DNA of 64,000 bases from Massilia polaris. GTDB taxonomy: Bacteria > Pseudomonadota > Gammaproteobacteria > Burkholderiales > Burkholderiaceae_D. The DNA is taken from positions 310,001 to 374,000 of the forward strand of contig NZ_JABBGG010000003.1 in NCBI RefSeq assembly GCF_012927275.1, written 5' to 3'. The number at the start of each line of letters is the position of its first letter. Position 1 is the first letter of the stretch. Below are positions 18,491-26,953 of this stretch, piece by piece. The position numbers were made by a program, and so were the translations under genes. Under the pieces are notes generated by a model that saw nothing but the letters and a program-made list of their open reading frames with translations, ran no database searches and was not told where the DNA came from.

Positions 18491-20788
18491 CTACCTGGCG
18501 ATGTCCGCCATTGCCGGAAGGGAAGCAATCTGGAAGCGGTCGCGGCCCGCGCGCTTGGCGCTGTACATCGCCTGGTCGGCACGGCGGATCAGCTCGTCGG
18601 GGCCCATGCCGGGTTCGAAAAATGCGATGCCGATACTGGTGCTCACGGCAACGCAGCGCTCGCCGATCCGGAATGGTCGCCGCACTGCGTCGACCAGCTT
18701 CGAGCCGATGCGTTCGGCCTCCGCGCGATTCGGCAAGTCTTCCAGGATCAGCGCAAACTCGTCGCCGCCCAGGCGCGCGAAGATGTCCAGTTCGCGGACG
18801 GTGTCGGTGACCCTTTCCGCGAACGCGCGCAACAGCGCGTCGCCGGCATCATGTCCGTACGAATCATTGATGGCCTTGAAATGATCGACGTCGAGGTACA
18901 TCAGCGCCAGCGGTGCATGGCGGCGCCGGTTGGACACCGCGCGCTCCAGGTGGCTCAGGAAGAATGTCCGGTTGGCCAGGCCGGTCAGGGTGTCGTAGTG
19001 CGCGAGTTCACGCAGCTTGTTCTCCATCTTCTTTCGTTCCGTGATGTCCTCGTATAGTCCAAGCAAGGCAATGGTGTTGCCGTCCATATCGGTAAGCGGA
19101 ATCTTGCTGGTCCGCAGCCAGCTTGAGCTGCCATCTTCGCGATACTGGGGCTCCTCGTAGTTGACCTTCGCGATCCCGCTGCGCAAGGTTTCGATATCGT
19201 CCTGGCGGTACTGCGGCGCGCTCTCGCTCCAGGCCAGCTCGAAGTCGTTACGCCCGATGATGTCGTCCGGTTGGGCGACGCCGGCATCCGCCGCGGCGGC
19301 CTTGTTGCAGCCGAGGAAAGCGAAGCTGGTGTCCTTCCAGAACACGCGTTGCGGAATGTTGTCGATCACCAGCTGCAGCATCTTGCGCGACTCCTGCATA
19401 CGCCATTCACGCTGCTTTTGCGCAGTGATGTTCTGGGCGATCACCAGCACGCTGACCACCGCGCTGCCGGCCTTCACCGGGATCATGATCACGCTGATCT
19501 CCACTTGGGCACCGGCGCCGTCGATCACGGCCGAATTGTAGGAAACGGCGTTTCCGCGACTGGTCTCGTCGAACAGTTTGCGGGCGGCCTCCTGCTTGTC
19601 GCGCACGATGAAACGGTCGAATGCTGTGCCGATCAGGTCCGCCTTGTTGGCTTTGAATTCCTTCAATGCCTGGGCGTTGGTATTCAGGATCCGCCCCTCC
19701 AGGTCGATGGAACATACGGCCGCCGGATGGCCCTCGAACACGGTGTCGAACTCCAGCTGCGCTGTGCGCTCGGTCCAGCGCACCTGGGAACGGCGCGTCC
19801 AGTTCAGCATCATCGCCGCAAGCGCCGCAGACAAGGCGAAGCCGACCACCAGTATCGCCGCGCCGTTCCAGCTATCGTAGCGTTCCACATACACAGGCGT
19901 GGAATAGAACAGCAGCTGCCAGGTGCGGCCGGCAATATCGACGTTGGCCCGGTGCGCCAGCGGCAGGTCGGTAACCTTCAGCAGGGCATGCGCCCGTTGG
20001 TCGCCGTCGTACAAGATAGTTTCTGCGCGGACCTCGCCGTCATAGATTTCAAGATCGAACAGGTCGTGGAAATCCTTGCCCATCACCTGCTCGACCATTT
20101 CGCCGATGTAGTAGATCGAATAGATATATCCGCGCACGGCGATGCGGCGCTCGGCCACCGTCGAAGCGGGGAGCTTCTGGTCATAGATCGGCGTGAACAG
20201 GGCAATCACCGGGATGTGGGAAATCCCGGCGATCGGCAGGTGCCTTGCCGTTGCAACGCTGCGCCCGCTGTCGCGCGCCTGCTGGATCGCGCTCCAGCGC
20301 TCCGGGAGCGTGGCATAGTCCAGTCCCGCGAGGCTGCGCCCGCGCGTATTGTCGGGGAAGACGAAAAGGTAGGGGTAGGTGTACTCCCGATCCGGACCGC
20401 GACTGGCGCGGTTGCCCTGCGCGCCAGTGGTTGAAGCGGAGCGCTTGTTGGGCCGGATGTAGCCGATGTAGCTCATGCCAGGATTCTGGCGCAGTCCGTC
20501 GGCCGACCGCATGTAGGCTTCAAATGCCGCGACGCCGTCTTCGCCTGGGGCGGCGTCCAGTGCGCTGAAGTGCGCCGCCAGGCTGCGGTTCAGCGCCATG
20601 TAGGAGTCGATGCCCTGCTGCAGCGTGCGCTGGAACTGGGTCGCGGCGGCCGAGGCGTGCAGCGCGGCGCGGTCCTTCGCATGGCGCTGCTCGACCAGGC
20701 TGACCATGATCGTGAGGAGCATGCAGACCAGCAGGACAACGATGGCGGGCGCATGGGGACGCACCTTGGCAACTATGGAATGGTTCAT
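18491..20788 (-). CDS. Membrane CHASE-PAS-PAS-GGDEF diguanylate cyclase
   Basis: The protein has 765 residues from ATG 20788; a TTG five codons earlier is possible. A first transmembrane helix ([16 protein letters not shown]) precedes a periplasmic CHASE sensor ([20 protein letters not shown]). A second helix ([20 protein letters not shown]) leads to two PAS domains and a C-terminal GGDEF domain with the intact active site [11 protein letters not shown] near residue 673. It should make cyclic di-GMP in response to an extracytoplasmic ligand. No EAL domain is present. It lies 58 bp from maeB on the same strand, but a functional link is not evident. Confidence 0.93.
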   Translation of the reverse strand: MNHSIVAKVRPHAPAIVVLLVCMLLTIMVSLVEQRHAKDRAALHASAAATQFQRTLQQGIDSYMALNRSLAAHFSALDAAPGEDGVAAFEAYMRSADGLRQNPGMSYIGYIRPNKRSASTTGAQGNRASRGPDREYTYPYLFVFPDNTRGRSLAGLDYATLPERWSAIQQARDSGRSVATARHLPIAGISHIPVIALFTPIYDQKLPASTVAERRIAVRGYIYSIYYIGEMVEQVMGKDFHDLFDLEIYDGEVRAETILYDGDQRAHALLKVTDLPLAHRANVDIAGRTWQLLFYSTPVYVERYDSWNGAAILVVGFALSAALAAMMLNWTRRSQVRWTERTAQLEFDTVFEGHPAAVCSIDLEGRILNTNAQALKEFKANKADLIGTAFDRFIVRDKQEAARKLFDETSRGNAVSYNSAVIDGAGAQVEISVIMIPVKAGSAVVSVLVIAQNITAQKQREWRMQESRKMLQLVIDNIPQRVFWKDTSFAFLGCNKAAAADAGVAQPDDIIGRNDFELAWSESAPQYRQDDIETLRSGIAKVNYEEPQYREDGSSSWLRTSKIPLTDMDGNTIALLGLYEDITERKKMENKLRELAHYDTLTGLANRTFFLSHLERAVSNRRRHAPLALMYLDVDHFKAINDSYGHDAGDALLRAFAERVTDTVRELDIFARLGGDEFALILEDLPNRAEAERIGSKLVDAVRRPFRIGERCVAVSTSIGIAFFEPGMGPDELIRRADQAMYSAKRAGRDRFQIASLPAMADIAR

Positions 20789-20803
20789 CTGGACACCCAG
20801 CAA

Positions 20804-21197
20804 AACGCGTCGACGCGGGAGGCGGCGCAGGCGGCGCCGGGCTTCAACGAGGACAGTTATGAGTTGCGCGCCAGGATGCGATTTTTAGACAGGATTGGGG
20901 CAGCAAGTTGTGAACGCGCGCGGGCATGGTCCGTTTGTTGGGGAGGCGACCTGGAATAAATCCATTCGCAGCCATACCGGGCGGCAAGCGTTATAAGCGT
21001 ATCTTCGCACATCTGTTCAGATTATGCTTACCGGACGGCAATTTTGACAACGCGAATTGCCGTTCTGACAATGACTCCGTTGTATTTGCGGAAGCCGCGC
21101 CAGTTCGTCGGGCCCAGCTCCGCACTGCCCTTACCCCGATTGATCGACGACAGCGATGGTGGTTAATTTATGGTGTGCTCCTGATTGGTGGGTAAAG
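20804..21197. other. Intergenic region without a gene
   Basis: No supportable coding frame. It contains the promoter/operator-like structure at 21035-21072, described separately, and otherwise unremarkable sequence. Confidence 0.5.
21035..21072 (+). promoter_or_regulatory. Sigma70-like promoter inside a 9-bp inverted repeat
   Basis: ACGGCAATT (21035-21043) and AATTGCCGT (21055-21063) are perfect arms around a -35 box TTGACA (21044-21049). A -10-like GACAAT lies at 21067-21072 with a 17-bp spacer. It points rightward, into the antisense of the hydrolase at 21198-22127, where no plus-strand gene exists. It may drive an antisense RNA or be a leftover of a lost gene. Confidence 0.4.
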
Positions 21198-22127
21198 TTA
21201 GCGGTTCAGGAAGTCGACCAGCTTGGGGATGACAACGGTGGGCGCTTCTTCCATCAGCCAGTGACCGGCATCCTTAACGACCATGCCCTCGACATTGGTG
21301 GCGACCAGCTTGCCCTGGTTTACCAAGGATTCACCGGAGGCCTTCTCCCCCGCCAACACCAGCATCGGCATCGGCAGCGGCGTTTTGGCGAATACGGCAA
21401 ATTCCTTGGCATCCTGCTCGAAGTTGCGGAAATACTCCATGCCGGCTTTCATATGCCCGGGCTTGGCGTATTCCTTTGCATAAAAACGGCGGTCGGCCTC
21501 GGACAGGGACTTGGTCTTGTTGGCTGCGAAATCGTTCCAGAAGTGTTCGAAGTAGAGACGTTCTCGGCCCGACACAAGCGCCAGCGGCGTGGTGCCGTAA
21601 AAATGGAAGTGCCACAGGTCGCGCAGCAGCCAGACGTCCTTCCAGTTTCCGACGCCGGGCAAGAAAGCGTCCATCAGCACGATGCGTTTGACTTCGGCGG
21701 GATACTGCGCCGCGTAGGCGTAGGCCACCATGAGACCAATATCGTGTCCTACCAGTTTGACTGGACCGAGCTTCAGGGACGTGGCAAGCGCATGTATGTC
21801 CTTTGCCAGTGCGGCCTTGCCGTAGCCGTCCGCCGGGGCAGCCGACGATCCCGCGCCGCGCATATCCGGAGCAATTACCAGATGCGTTTTTGCCAACTCC
21901 TTGATCAGCGGACGCCACATGTGCGACGTCTGGGCGTATCCATGCAGCAGGACCATCGGCTCGCCCTTTCCTGCGACCAGATAGTGCAAGCGTACACCGT
22001 TGGCTTCAGCGAACTTGCTTGCAATCGCCTGCGCCGAGGCGCTTCCAGTGACGACTGTTGCAAGCAAAAACATCAGGCACGCGGCCATGCGGCTGCAGCG
22101 CTTTAGAAAGTTCAATGTACTCATCAC
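21198..22127 (-). CDS. Exported alpha/beta hydrolase, epoxide-hydrolase-like
   Basis: The protein has 309 residues with a hydrophobic signal segment (MAACLMFLLATVVTGSASAQA). The alpha/beta fold shows the oxyanion motif LLHGYAQTSHMW, an aspartate nucleophile elbow VGHDIGLMVAY and the terminal His in KDAGHWLMEEAP. An Asp in place of Ser in the elbow is typical of epoxide hydrolases and haloalkane dehalogenases, so it probably opens an epoxide or dehalogenates in the periplasm. The substrate is unknown. ATG 22127 is directly followed by a second ATG, and either may serve. About 240 bp without a gene separate it from the SDR remnant. Confidence 0.88.
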   Translation of the reverse strand: MMSTLNFLKRCSRMAACLMFLLATVVTGSASAQAIASKFAEANGVRLHYLVAGKGEPMVLLHGYAQTSHMWRPLIKELAKTHLVIAPDMRGAGSSAAPADGYGKAALAKDIHALATSLKLGPVKLVGHDIGLMVAYAYAAQYPAEVKRIVLMDAFLPGVGNWKDVWLLRDLWHFHFYGTTPLALVSGRERLYFEHFWNDFAANKTKSLSEADRRFYAKEYAKPGHMKAGMEYFRNFEQDAKEFAVFAKTPLPMPMLVLAGEKASGESLVNQGKLVATNVEGMVVKDAGHWLMEEAPTVVIPKLVDFLNR

Positions 22128-22364
22128 GGGGTCCCTGTAAAGTGACGGAGAGTGAGCGAGGCGATCAGGTTTGGCTGCAAGCAGGAACTGCGTCGCTGAA
22201 ATTCATTATCGTTCAGGCATCACCAATGCGCGAGTAAATCGGCTGACGAGCAGCGCGACAATGTCCAGCGCATTTTGTTTCCCTAACTTCCCACGCTCGG
22301 AGAGCGTGTGAGAGCTTGGAAGGGCCGCAAGTTTTCTGTGCCCCGCCACTCCCTATGGTAGCGA

Positions 22365-22989
22365 TTAGAGCTGACTCATACCGCCGTCGACGATTAACTC
22401 GGTACCGACGATAAACGCGGCGTCGGCAGAAGCGAGGTATAAGACGGCGCTCGCCACTTCTTCCGACGTACCAAAACGCTTAAGCGGAATTTGCTCCTGA
22501 ATAGCCGCAGCCATTTCATCCAGTTGCTGGGAAGGCATTCCAAGGCGTCCGTACAAGGGCGTGGCGACCGGACCAGGGCTGACCACGTTCACGCGCACGC
22601 CGCTGGCGAGCAACTCAGAGGACAGCGTTTTTGACAACGAAATGAGGGCCGCCTTACTTGCCGCGTACACCGAGGAGGTTGGCATGCCGATCCGGGCATT
22701 GATCGACCCGTTCAGCACAACTGAAGCTCCCTTGTTCAGGATCGGTGTCAGCGCCTGGATCAGGAAATAAGGTCCTTTGACATTCACATCGAAAGTGTCG
22801 TCCCACATCGTTTCAACGACGTCGGCAAACGGGGCGAACTTGGCGACACCAGCGTTGATGAATACGGCGTCGAGGGAAAGGCCCTTGGACGCCAGTGTCG
22901 CGGCAAGCAATTTGTCGTCGTCCACGTTACCCTGGTCGTTTCGCATAGCGAGCGTCTGCCCGCCGATGAGTTCCCTGGCGCTGTCGAGC
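22365..22989 (-). pseudogene. 5'-truncated short-chain dehydrogenase (SDR)
   Basis: Recognisable SDR sequence includes DAVFINAGVAKFAPFADVVE, the active-site region GSINARIGMPTSSVYAASKA (Tyr and Lys of YxxxK) and VSPGPVATPL, ending IVGTELIVDGGMSQL. The upstream frame extends only to LDSARELIGGQTLAMRNDQG. The first 50 or so residues, including the TGxxxGIG cofactor loop, are absent because at about 22990 the DNA changes to chemoreceptor sequence in another frame. An ATG at 22946 could start a 193-residue product, but it could not bind NAD(P) normally. Confidence 0.8.
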
Positions 22990-23740
22990 GTCGAAGGCGA
23001 TGCCGTCGATCAGGCCGATGATGTCCTCGATGCGCTTGCCGGCCTTGCTGATCGCGCCCATCGTCTCGCCCACCCGCGCCACGGCCTCGCCACCGCGCGT
23101 CGCCACCACCGTGGCCTGCAACACCAGCCCGCTCGTCACCTTGGCGTTGCCGGCGTTCTGGCGCACCGCCCGCGCCAACTGCTCCATGCTGGAGGCGGTT
23201 TCCTCCACCCCGGTCGCTGGCCGTTCCGTGCGCGCCGACAGATCCGTGTTGTCGGCAGCAATGTCGCGTGTCGCGGCCGACATCGTATCCACATTGCCGC
23301 GCACGTCGCCGATCATCGCCACCAGGTTCAGGTTCATCTGCCGCATGGCGCGCAGCAATTGCCCGACATCATCGCTGCGGGTCGTGCCGATCTGGCAGCT
23401 CAGGTCGCCGCCCGCGATGGCGCGCGCCGCCTGGATCGCCCTTTGCATCGGTATGCCGACCGAGTGCCGCACGGTGAATTCCAACAAGGCGATGACGACC
23501 ACGCCGAGCGCGCCGGCGCCGGCAAACAGCGCCCCAAGGGGCCCGCCGAGCAGCGTCAGGCCGGCCACGCCGATCGCTGCGAACAGCATTGCGATTGCCA
23601 CCAGGGCGCCCGCCACCCGCAAGCGCAGCGACGAGCCCAGCAAGCGGGATGCCAGTCCCGCCAGCCCGCTACGCACCAACTGTCCCTGGCGGAAGGCACT
23701 TCGTAAACGGAAGGGGATTCCCACTGCTGGCGTCTGATGC
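22990..23740 (-). pseudogene. Aer-like methyl-accepting chemotaxis protein, middle fragment
   Basis: The minus frame carries a membrane segment (VAGALVAIAMLFAAIGVAG), a HAMP-like part (AIQAARAIAGGDLSCQIGTT) and the start of the signalling domain (GVEETASSMEQLARAVRQNA, IEDIIGLIDGIAF). The sequence stops at about 22993, where intact receptors continue [20 protein letters not shown]. The kinase-contacting tip is therefore lost and replaced by SDR DNA out of frame. The start of the receptor lies separately at 24010-24123. The gene cannot give a working receptor. Confidence 0.75.
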
Positions 23741-23849
23741 CCCAGACGGAAGCCGGACTGAAAGTAGCCCAGCTTCTTATTCAATCCGCAGGATATCTCT
23801 CGACCTCGCCAAAGGCGACTGAGGATCGGAAAAAACGGTACAGGTGACT

Positions 23850-24009
23850 CATGCCCCAGCGCGCAATCGCATACTGAACCACTTATGGAGTTTGACCATG
23901 TCCCAACAACAAAGTTCAAAACATTTTTTCACTTGGACGGCTGCGGGCGCTACGCGCCCGGCTCCTTTCACTCCCTGCCCTGAAGGACAGGGTTTCTCGG
24001 AGCAATTCT
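23850..24009 (-). mobile_element. IS200/IS605-like right-end fragment (two hairpins, no transposase)
   Basis: Read on the minus strand, CCCTGTCC-TTCA-GGGCAGGG (23973-23992, one G-U pair) is followed by GGGCGC-GTA-GCGCCC (23945-23959). From memory, the first hairpin matches the conserved right end of tnpB-carrying IS200/IS605 elements, which is also the omega-RNA scaffold end. No tnpA or tnpB remains. The block sits exactly between two pieces of one chemoreceptor gene. The limit on the 23850 side is a guess. Confidence 0.5.
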
Positions 24010-24123
24010 GATGAAATACGGATTCACATAGGTGATCCGGCCTTTCAGGTCCGTTTTGGACACGATGTACCTGCCATCTGCCAGCGGGTACTCGACGGCG
24101 GTGACGGGAAGATTCTGTCGCAT
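24010..24123 (-). pseudogene. Aer-like chemoreceptor, N-terminal PAS fragment
   Basis: ATG at 24121-24123 reads MRQNLPVTAVEYPLADGRYI, then VSKTDLKGRITYVNPYFI. This is the typical beginning of the PAS sensor in Aer-like receptors. After PYFI, homology stops at the IS-like block and the frame ends at 23968-23970 after about 51 codons. Together with 22990-23740 it shows a single ancestral gene, broken by insertion and deletion. Confidence 0.7.
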
Positions 24124-24135
24124 GCTGCTCTCTTG

Positions 24136-25572
24136 TTATTTGGTTGAATGGATGATGCCCTGCTCCGGTGCGCCCGCGTCCGCGTCAGCCAGGCTGGCGC
24201 GCAGGCGCTGGAACTCGGCCGAGGAGCGCAACGCGGCGCGGCCCGCTTCCTGCAGCTTGTCCACCTGGACCGGCAGGATGGTCAGCGCGGTCGGCACCTG
24301 CAGCAGCGCCGAGCGCGCCTTCGGATCGTGGACGTCGCGCAGGCTGACGCTGATGATATGGATGTCGGCGTCCGCCGCGAACGGGCTGCCGGCGGTGCCG
24401 CGCACCGCTTCGAGTTCCTCGCGCCAGCGCTGGGCGCTGTCGCTCATGGCCTCGAGGGTTTCGCCGGTGGCGCGCGAACCGGCGCCGAACACCAGCGCAT
24501 CGAGCACCTGGCCCGTATCGGGCACGCGGGCGCTGCGGTCGATGCGGCTGCCGATGTCGCGCTCGGAATTGACGCTGATGAGCACGATCTTGCGCACCGC
24601 GCCGGCCGGCAGGTGCTGGAAGCTGGCGTCGAGCGAGCCGCCCGCTACGGTGCGCACCAGCAGGCCGCGCACGCCGAGGTTGTCGATCAGGCCGCCGTCG
24701 GCCAGGTGCAGGTAAGGTCGCTCGGCGGCGTCCAGGTAGCTCTGCACGCTCGCATGCAGCAGGCGCGCCTGCAGGTTGTCGGCGCCGCGCGCGGCCGCCG
24801 CGGCCTGACGCGACTGCGGGCAGCTGCCCGCATAGTTGCGCACGGTGACAGGGCTGAGCAGCAACGGCACCGACGAGGATGCGGCCACGGCAAACGACAG
24901 CGGCACGCTGTTCAGGTCCGAGCAGATCAGCGCGAACTGTTCCGGCGTGAATTCGAACGGGGCGCCGGTGGTCAGGTCGCTGGCCGTGACCAGCAGGCGC
25001 GGGCCAATCCGCCGCGACTGCAGGTCGGCGAAGGTCTTGCCGCGGTACAGCTTGTCCAGTTTTTCCGCCAGCAGGTTGCTGCGCCCGTACCACGGCGAGC
25101 TGATGCGGTACAGGGAGCGCGGCGACAGCGCATGGGCGATCAGGCCGGCCTGGAAGTCCTGCATCAGGAAATCCGGCTCGAAGCGGGTGAAGGTTTCGTC
25201 GCCGAAGGCCACGTAATAGGTTGCCAGCACGCTGCCGCCGGATACGCCGCTGACCAGGCCCATCTCGTCCATCAGGGTGGTCTGGCGCCCTTCCCACGCG
25301 AAGCCGGTGGCTTTCAGTTCCTTCAGCACGCCCAGGCCGAAGGCGGCGGCGCGCGCCCCGCCGCCGGACAGCGTGACGGCGCCGATGATCGAGTGCGGAC
25401 GGCCGTCCGCGCCGGCAGGCACCAGCGCCGCCGGCGCCGGCGAAGTGCCGGTGATCGGCTGGTTCAGCCAGGGGCGCGCCGTCGAGCAGGCGCCCAGCAG
25501 AACGGCAAGGCCGGCCGCCAGCAAGGTGCGCGCCAGGCGCGCCGCCGGAGTTTGCAGGAGGGGTCGCATCAT
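24136..25572 (-). CDS. Patatin-like phospholipase lipoprotein
   Basis: About 478 residues from ATG 25572, preceded by GAGGGATGGC; an upstream in-frame ATG would overlap the tolC-like gene. A signal peptide with lipobox LLGACST anchors it to a membrane. Patatin motifs are complete: the oxyanion glycine loop TLSGGGARAAAFGLGVL, the nucleophile elbow GLVSGVSGGSVLA and the catalytic dyad Asp in HLADGGLIDNLGVRG. It should hydrolyse acyl esters of phospholipids. It is the last gene of the efflux operon, 9 bp after the TolC-type gene, so it is probably co-transcribed with the pump. The reason for the pairing is unknown. Confidence 0.9.
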   Translation of the reverse strand: MMRPLLQTPAARLARTLLAAGLAVLLGACSTARPWLNQPITGTSPAPAALVPAGADGRPHSIIGAVTLSGGGARAAAFGLGVLKELKATGFAWEGRQTTLMDEMGLVSGVSGGSVLATYYVAFGDETFTRFEPDFLMQDFQAGLIAHALSPRSLYRISSPWYGRSNLLAEKLDKLYRGKTFADLQSRRIGPRLLVTASDLTTGAPFEFTPEQFALICSDLNSVPLSFAVAASSSVPLLLSPVTVRNYAGSCPQSRQAAAAARGADNLQARLLHASVQSYLDAAERPYLHLADGGLIDNLGVRGLLVRTVAGGSLDASFQHLPAGAVRKIVLISVNSERDIGSRIDRSARVPDTGQVLDALVFGAGSRATGETLEAMSDSAQRWREELEAVRGTAGSPFAADADIHIISVSLRDVHDPKARSALLQVPTALTILPVQVDKLQEAGRAALRSSAEFQRLRASLADADAGAPEQGIIHSTK

Positions 25573-25580
25573 GCCATCCC

Positions 25581-26942
25581 TCACAGCGCAAGCCACGGCC
25601 GCAGGCTGCGCAGGCTGTCTTCGTCCAGCTCGCCCGCCGCCAGCGCCAGCCGCAGGCGGCCCAGCAGATAGTCGGCGCGGCCCTGCACCAGCTCCAGCTC
25701 GGCCCCGTACAGGCGCTGCTGGGCGTCCAGCACGTCCAGCGCCGTGCGGCTGCCGACATCGCGCCCGCGCGTGGTGGCATCGAGCGCGCTGCTCGCCGAG
25801 GTCAGCGCCTGCTGCTGGGCGGCGATGCGCGATACCCCCGTGGTGACGGCCAGGTAGCCTTCCTGCACCTTCAGGCGCACATCGCGCCGCGCCGCCGCCA
25901 GTTGATTGTCGGCCTGGCCGAGGCGGGCCACCGCCTCGCGCTGGCGCGAGTCGAGCGCGCCGCCGGCGTACAGCGGCACGTTCAGCACCAGTCCGATCGC
26001 GCCGGTGCGCTCGCCGTCCGGCGCCACCAGCGGCGACAGTCCGCCGCTCTGCTGCTTGGCGCCGTAACTGGCCACCACATCGATCGTCGGGCGGCTTGCC
26101 AGGCGGTTCTTCGACAGCTCGGCATTGGCGATCGCCCGCTCCGACTGCCTTGTCAGCACCAGCGTGCTGCGGCTTTCGCCGCGCGCCTGCCAGTCGGCCA
26201 GCGCGGCCGGCTGCGGCAGCTGCGGCGCAAAGCTCGGCGACAGCGGCGCCAGGCCGTCCGGCGCAGCGCCGGTGGTTTCGCGGAACTGGGCGCGCCGCAG
26301 TTCGAGCATCGACTGGGCCGACACTTCGCGCGTCCTGACCCCATCCAGCCGCGCCTGCGCCTCTTGTACATCGGTGATGCGGTCCTGGCCGACGCTGAAG
26401 CGGGCCTTGGCGCGCTCGTGCTGGCTACCCACGGCGGCCAGCTCGGCCTGCACCACGCGCAGGGTTTCCTCGGCCACCAGCACGCCGAAGTAGGCTTCCG
26501 CCACGCGCAGCGCCAGCTGCTGGCGCGCGGCGGCGAACTCGGTCTGCGCCAGCGTGGTCTGCTCGCGCAGCTGGCGCCGGCCGGCCGTGGCGCCGCGGTC
26601 GTACAGCGGCTGTACCATCTGCACGGTGGCCTCGCGTGCGGTGCCGCTGCTCGATTCCGACAGCAGCTGCGACGCCGTCTCGCCGCTGTGGTGGCGCAGG
26701 CGGGTCACGCTGGCCTGCAGGTTGACGCGGGGGCGCAGCAGGGCGTCGCCCTGCACCGCTTTCTCGCGCCCGGCCTCGAGGGCCTGGTCGGCCGCCAGGC
26801 TGGACGGATCGTAGGCCAGCGCCTGGCGGTAGGCGTCCGACACATCCATGGCCCACGCCGGGCCGCCGTGCAGCGCCAGCAGCAGGACCAGCAGCGCCGG
26901 CAGCGTTTTCAGTTTCACGTTCAGTTTCATTTGCTTGTTCAT
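25581..26942 (-). CDS. TolC-family outer-membrane efflux channel
   Basis: The protein has 453 residues: a signal peptide (ALLVLLLALHGGPAWA) followed by two repeats of the outer-membrane efflux protein fold. These show long amphipathic helices (LREQTTLAQTEFAAARQQLA, VSRIAAQQQALTSASSALDA) and strands such as ASVTRLRH and LVLNVPLYAGGALD. It forms the outer-membrane exit duct for the RND pump encoded 11 bp upstream. Full length for the family with no defects seen. Confidence 0.92.
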   Translation of the reverse strand: MNKQMKLNVKLKTLPALLVLLLALHGGPAWAMDVSDAYRQALAYDPSSLAADQALEAGREKAVQGDALLRPRVNLQASVTRLRHHSGETASQLLSESSSGTAREATVQMVQPLYDRGATAGRRQLREQTTLAQTEFAAARQQLALRVAEAYFGVLVAEETLRVVQAELAAVGSQHERAKARFSVGQDRITDVQEAQARLDGVRTREVSAQSMLELRRAQFRETTGAAPDGLAPLSPSFAPQLPQPAALADWQARGESRSTLVLTRQSERAIANAELSKNRLASRPTIDVVASYGAKQQSGGLSPLVAPDGERTGAIGLVLNVPLYAGGALDSRQREAVARLGQADNQLAAARRDVRLKVQEGYLAVTTGVSRIAAQQQALTSASSALDATTRGRDVGSRTALDVLDAQQRLYGAELELVQGRADYLLGRLRLALAAGELDEDSLRSLRPWLAL

Positions 26943-26953
26943 TTATATTCTCC

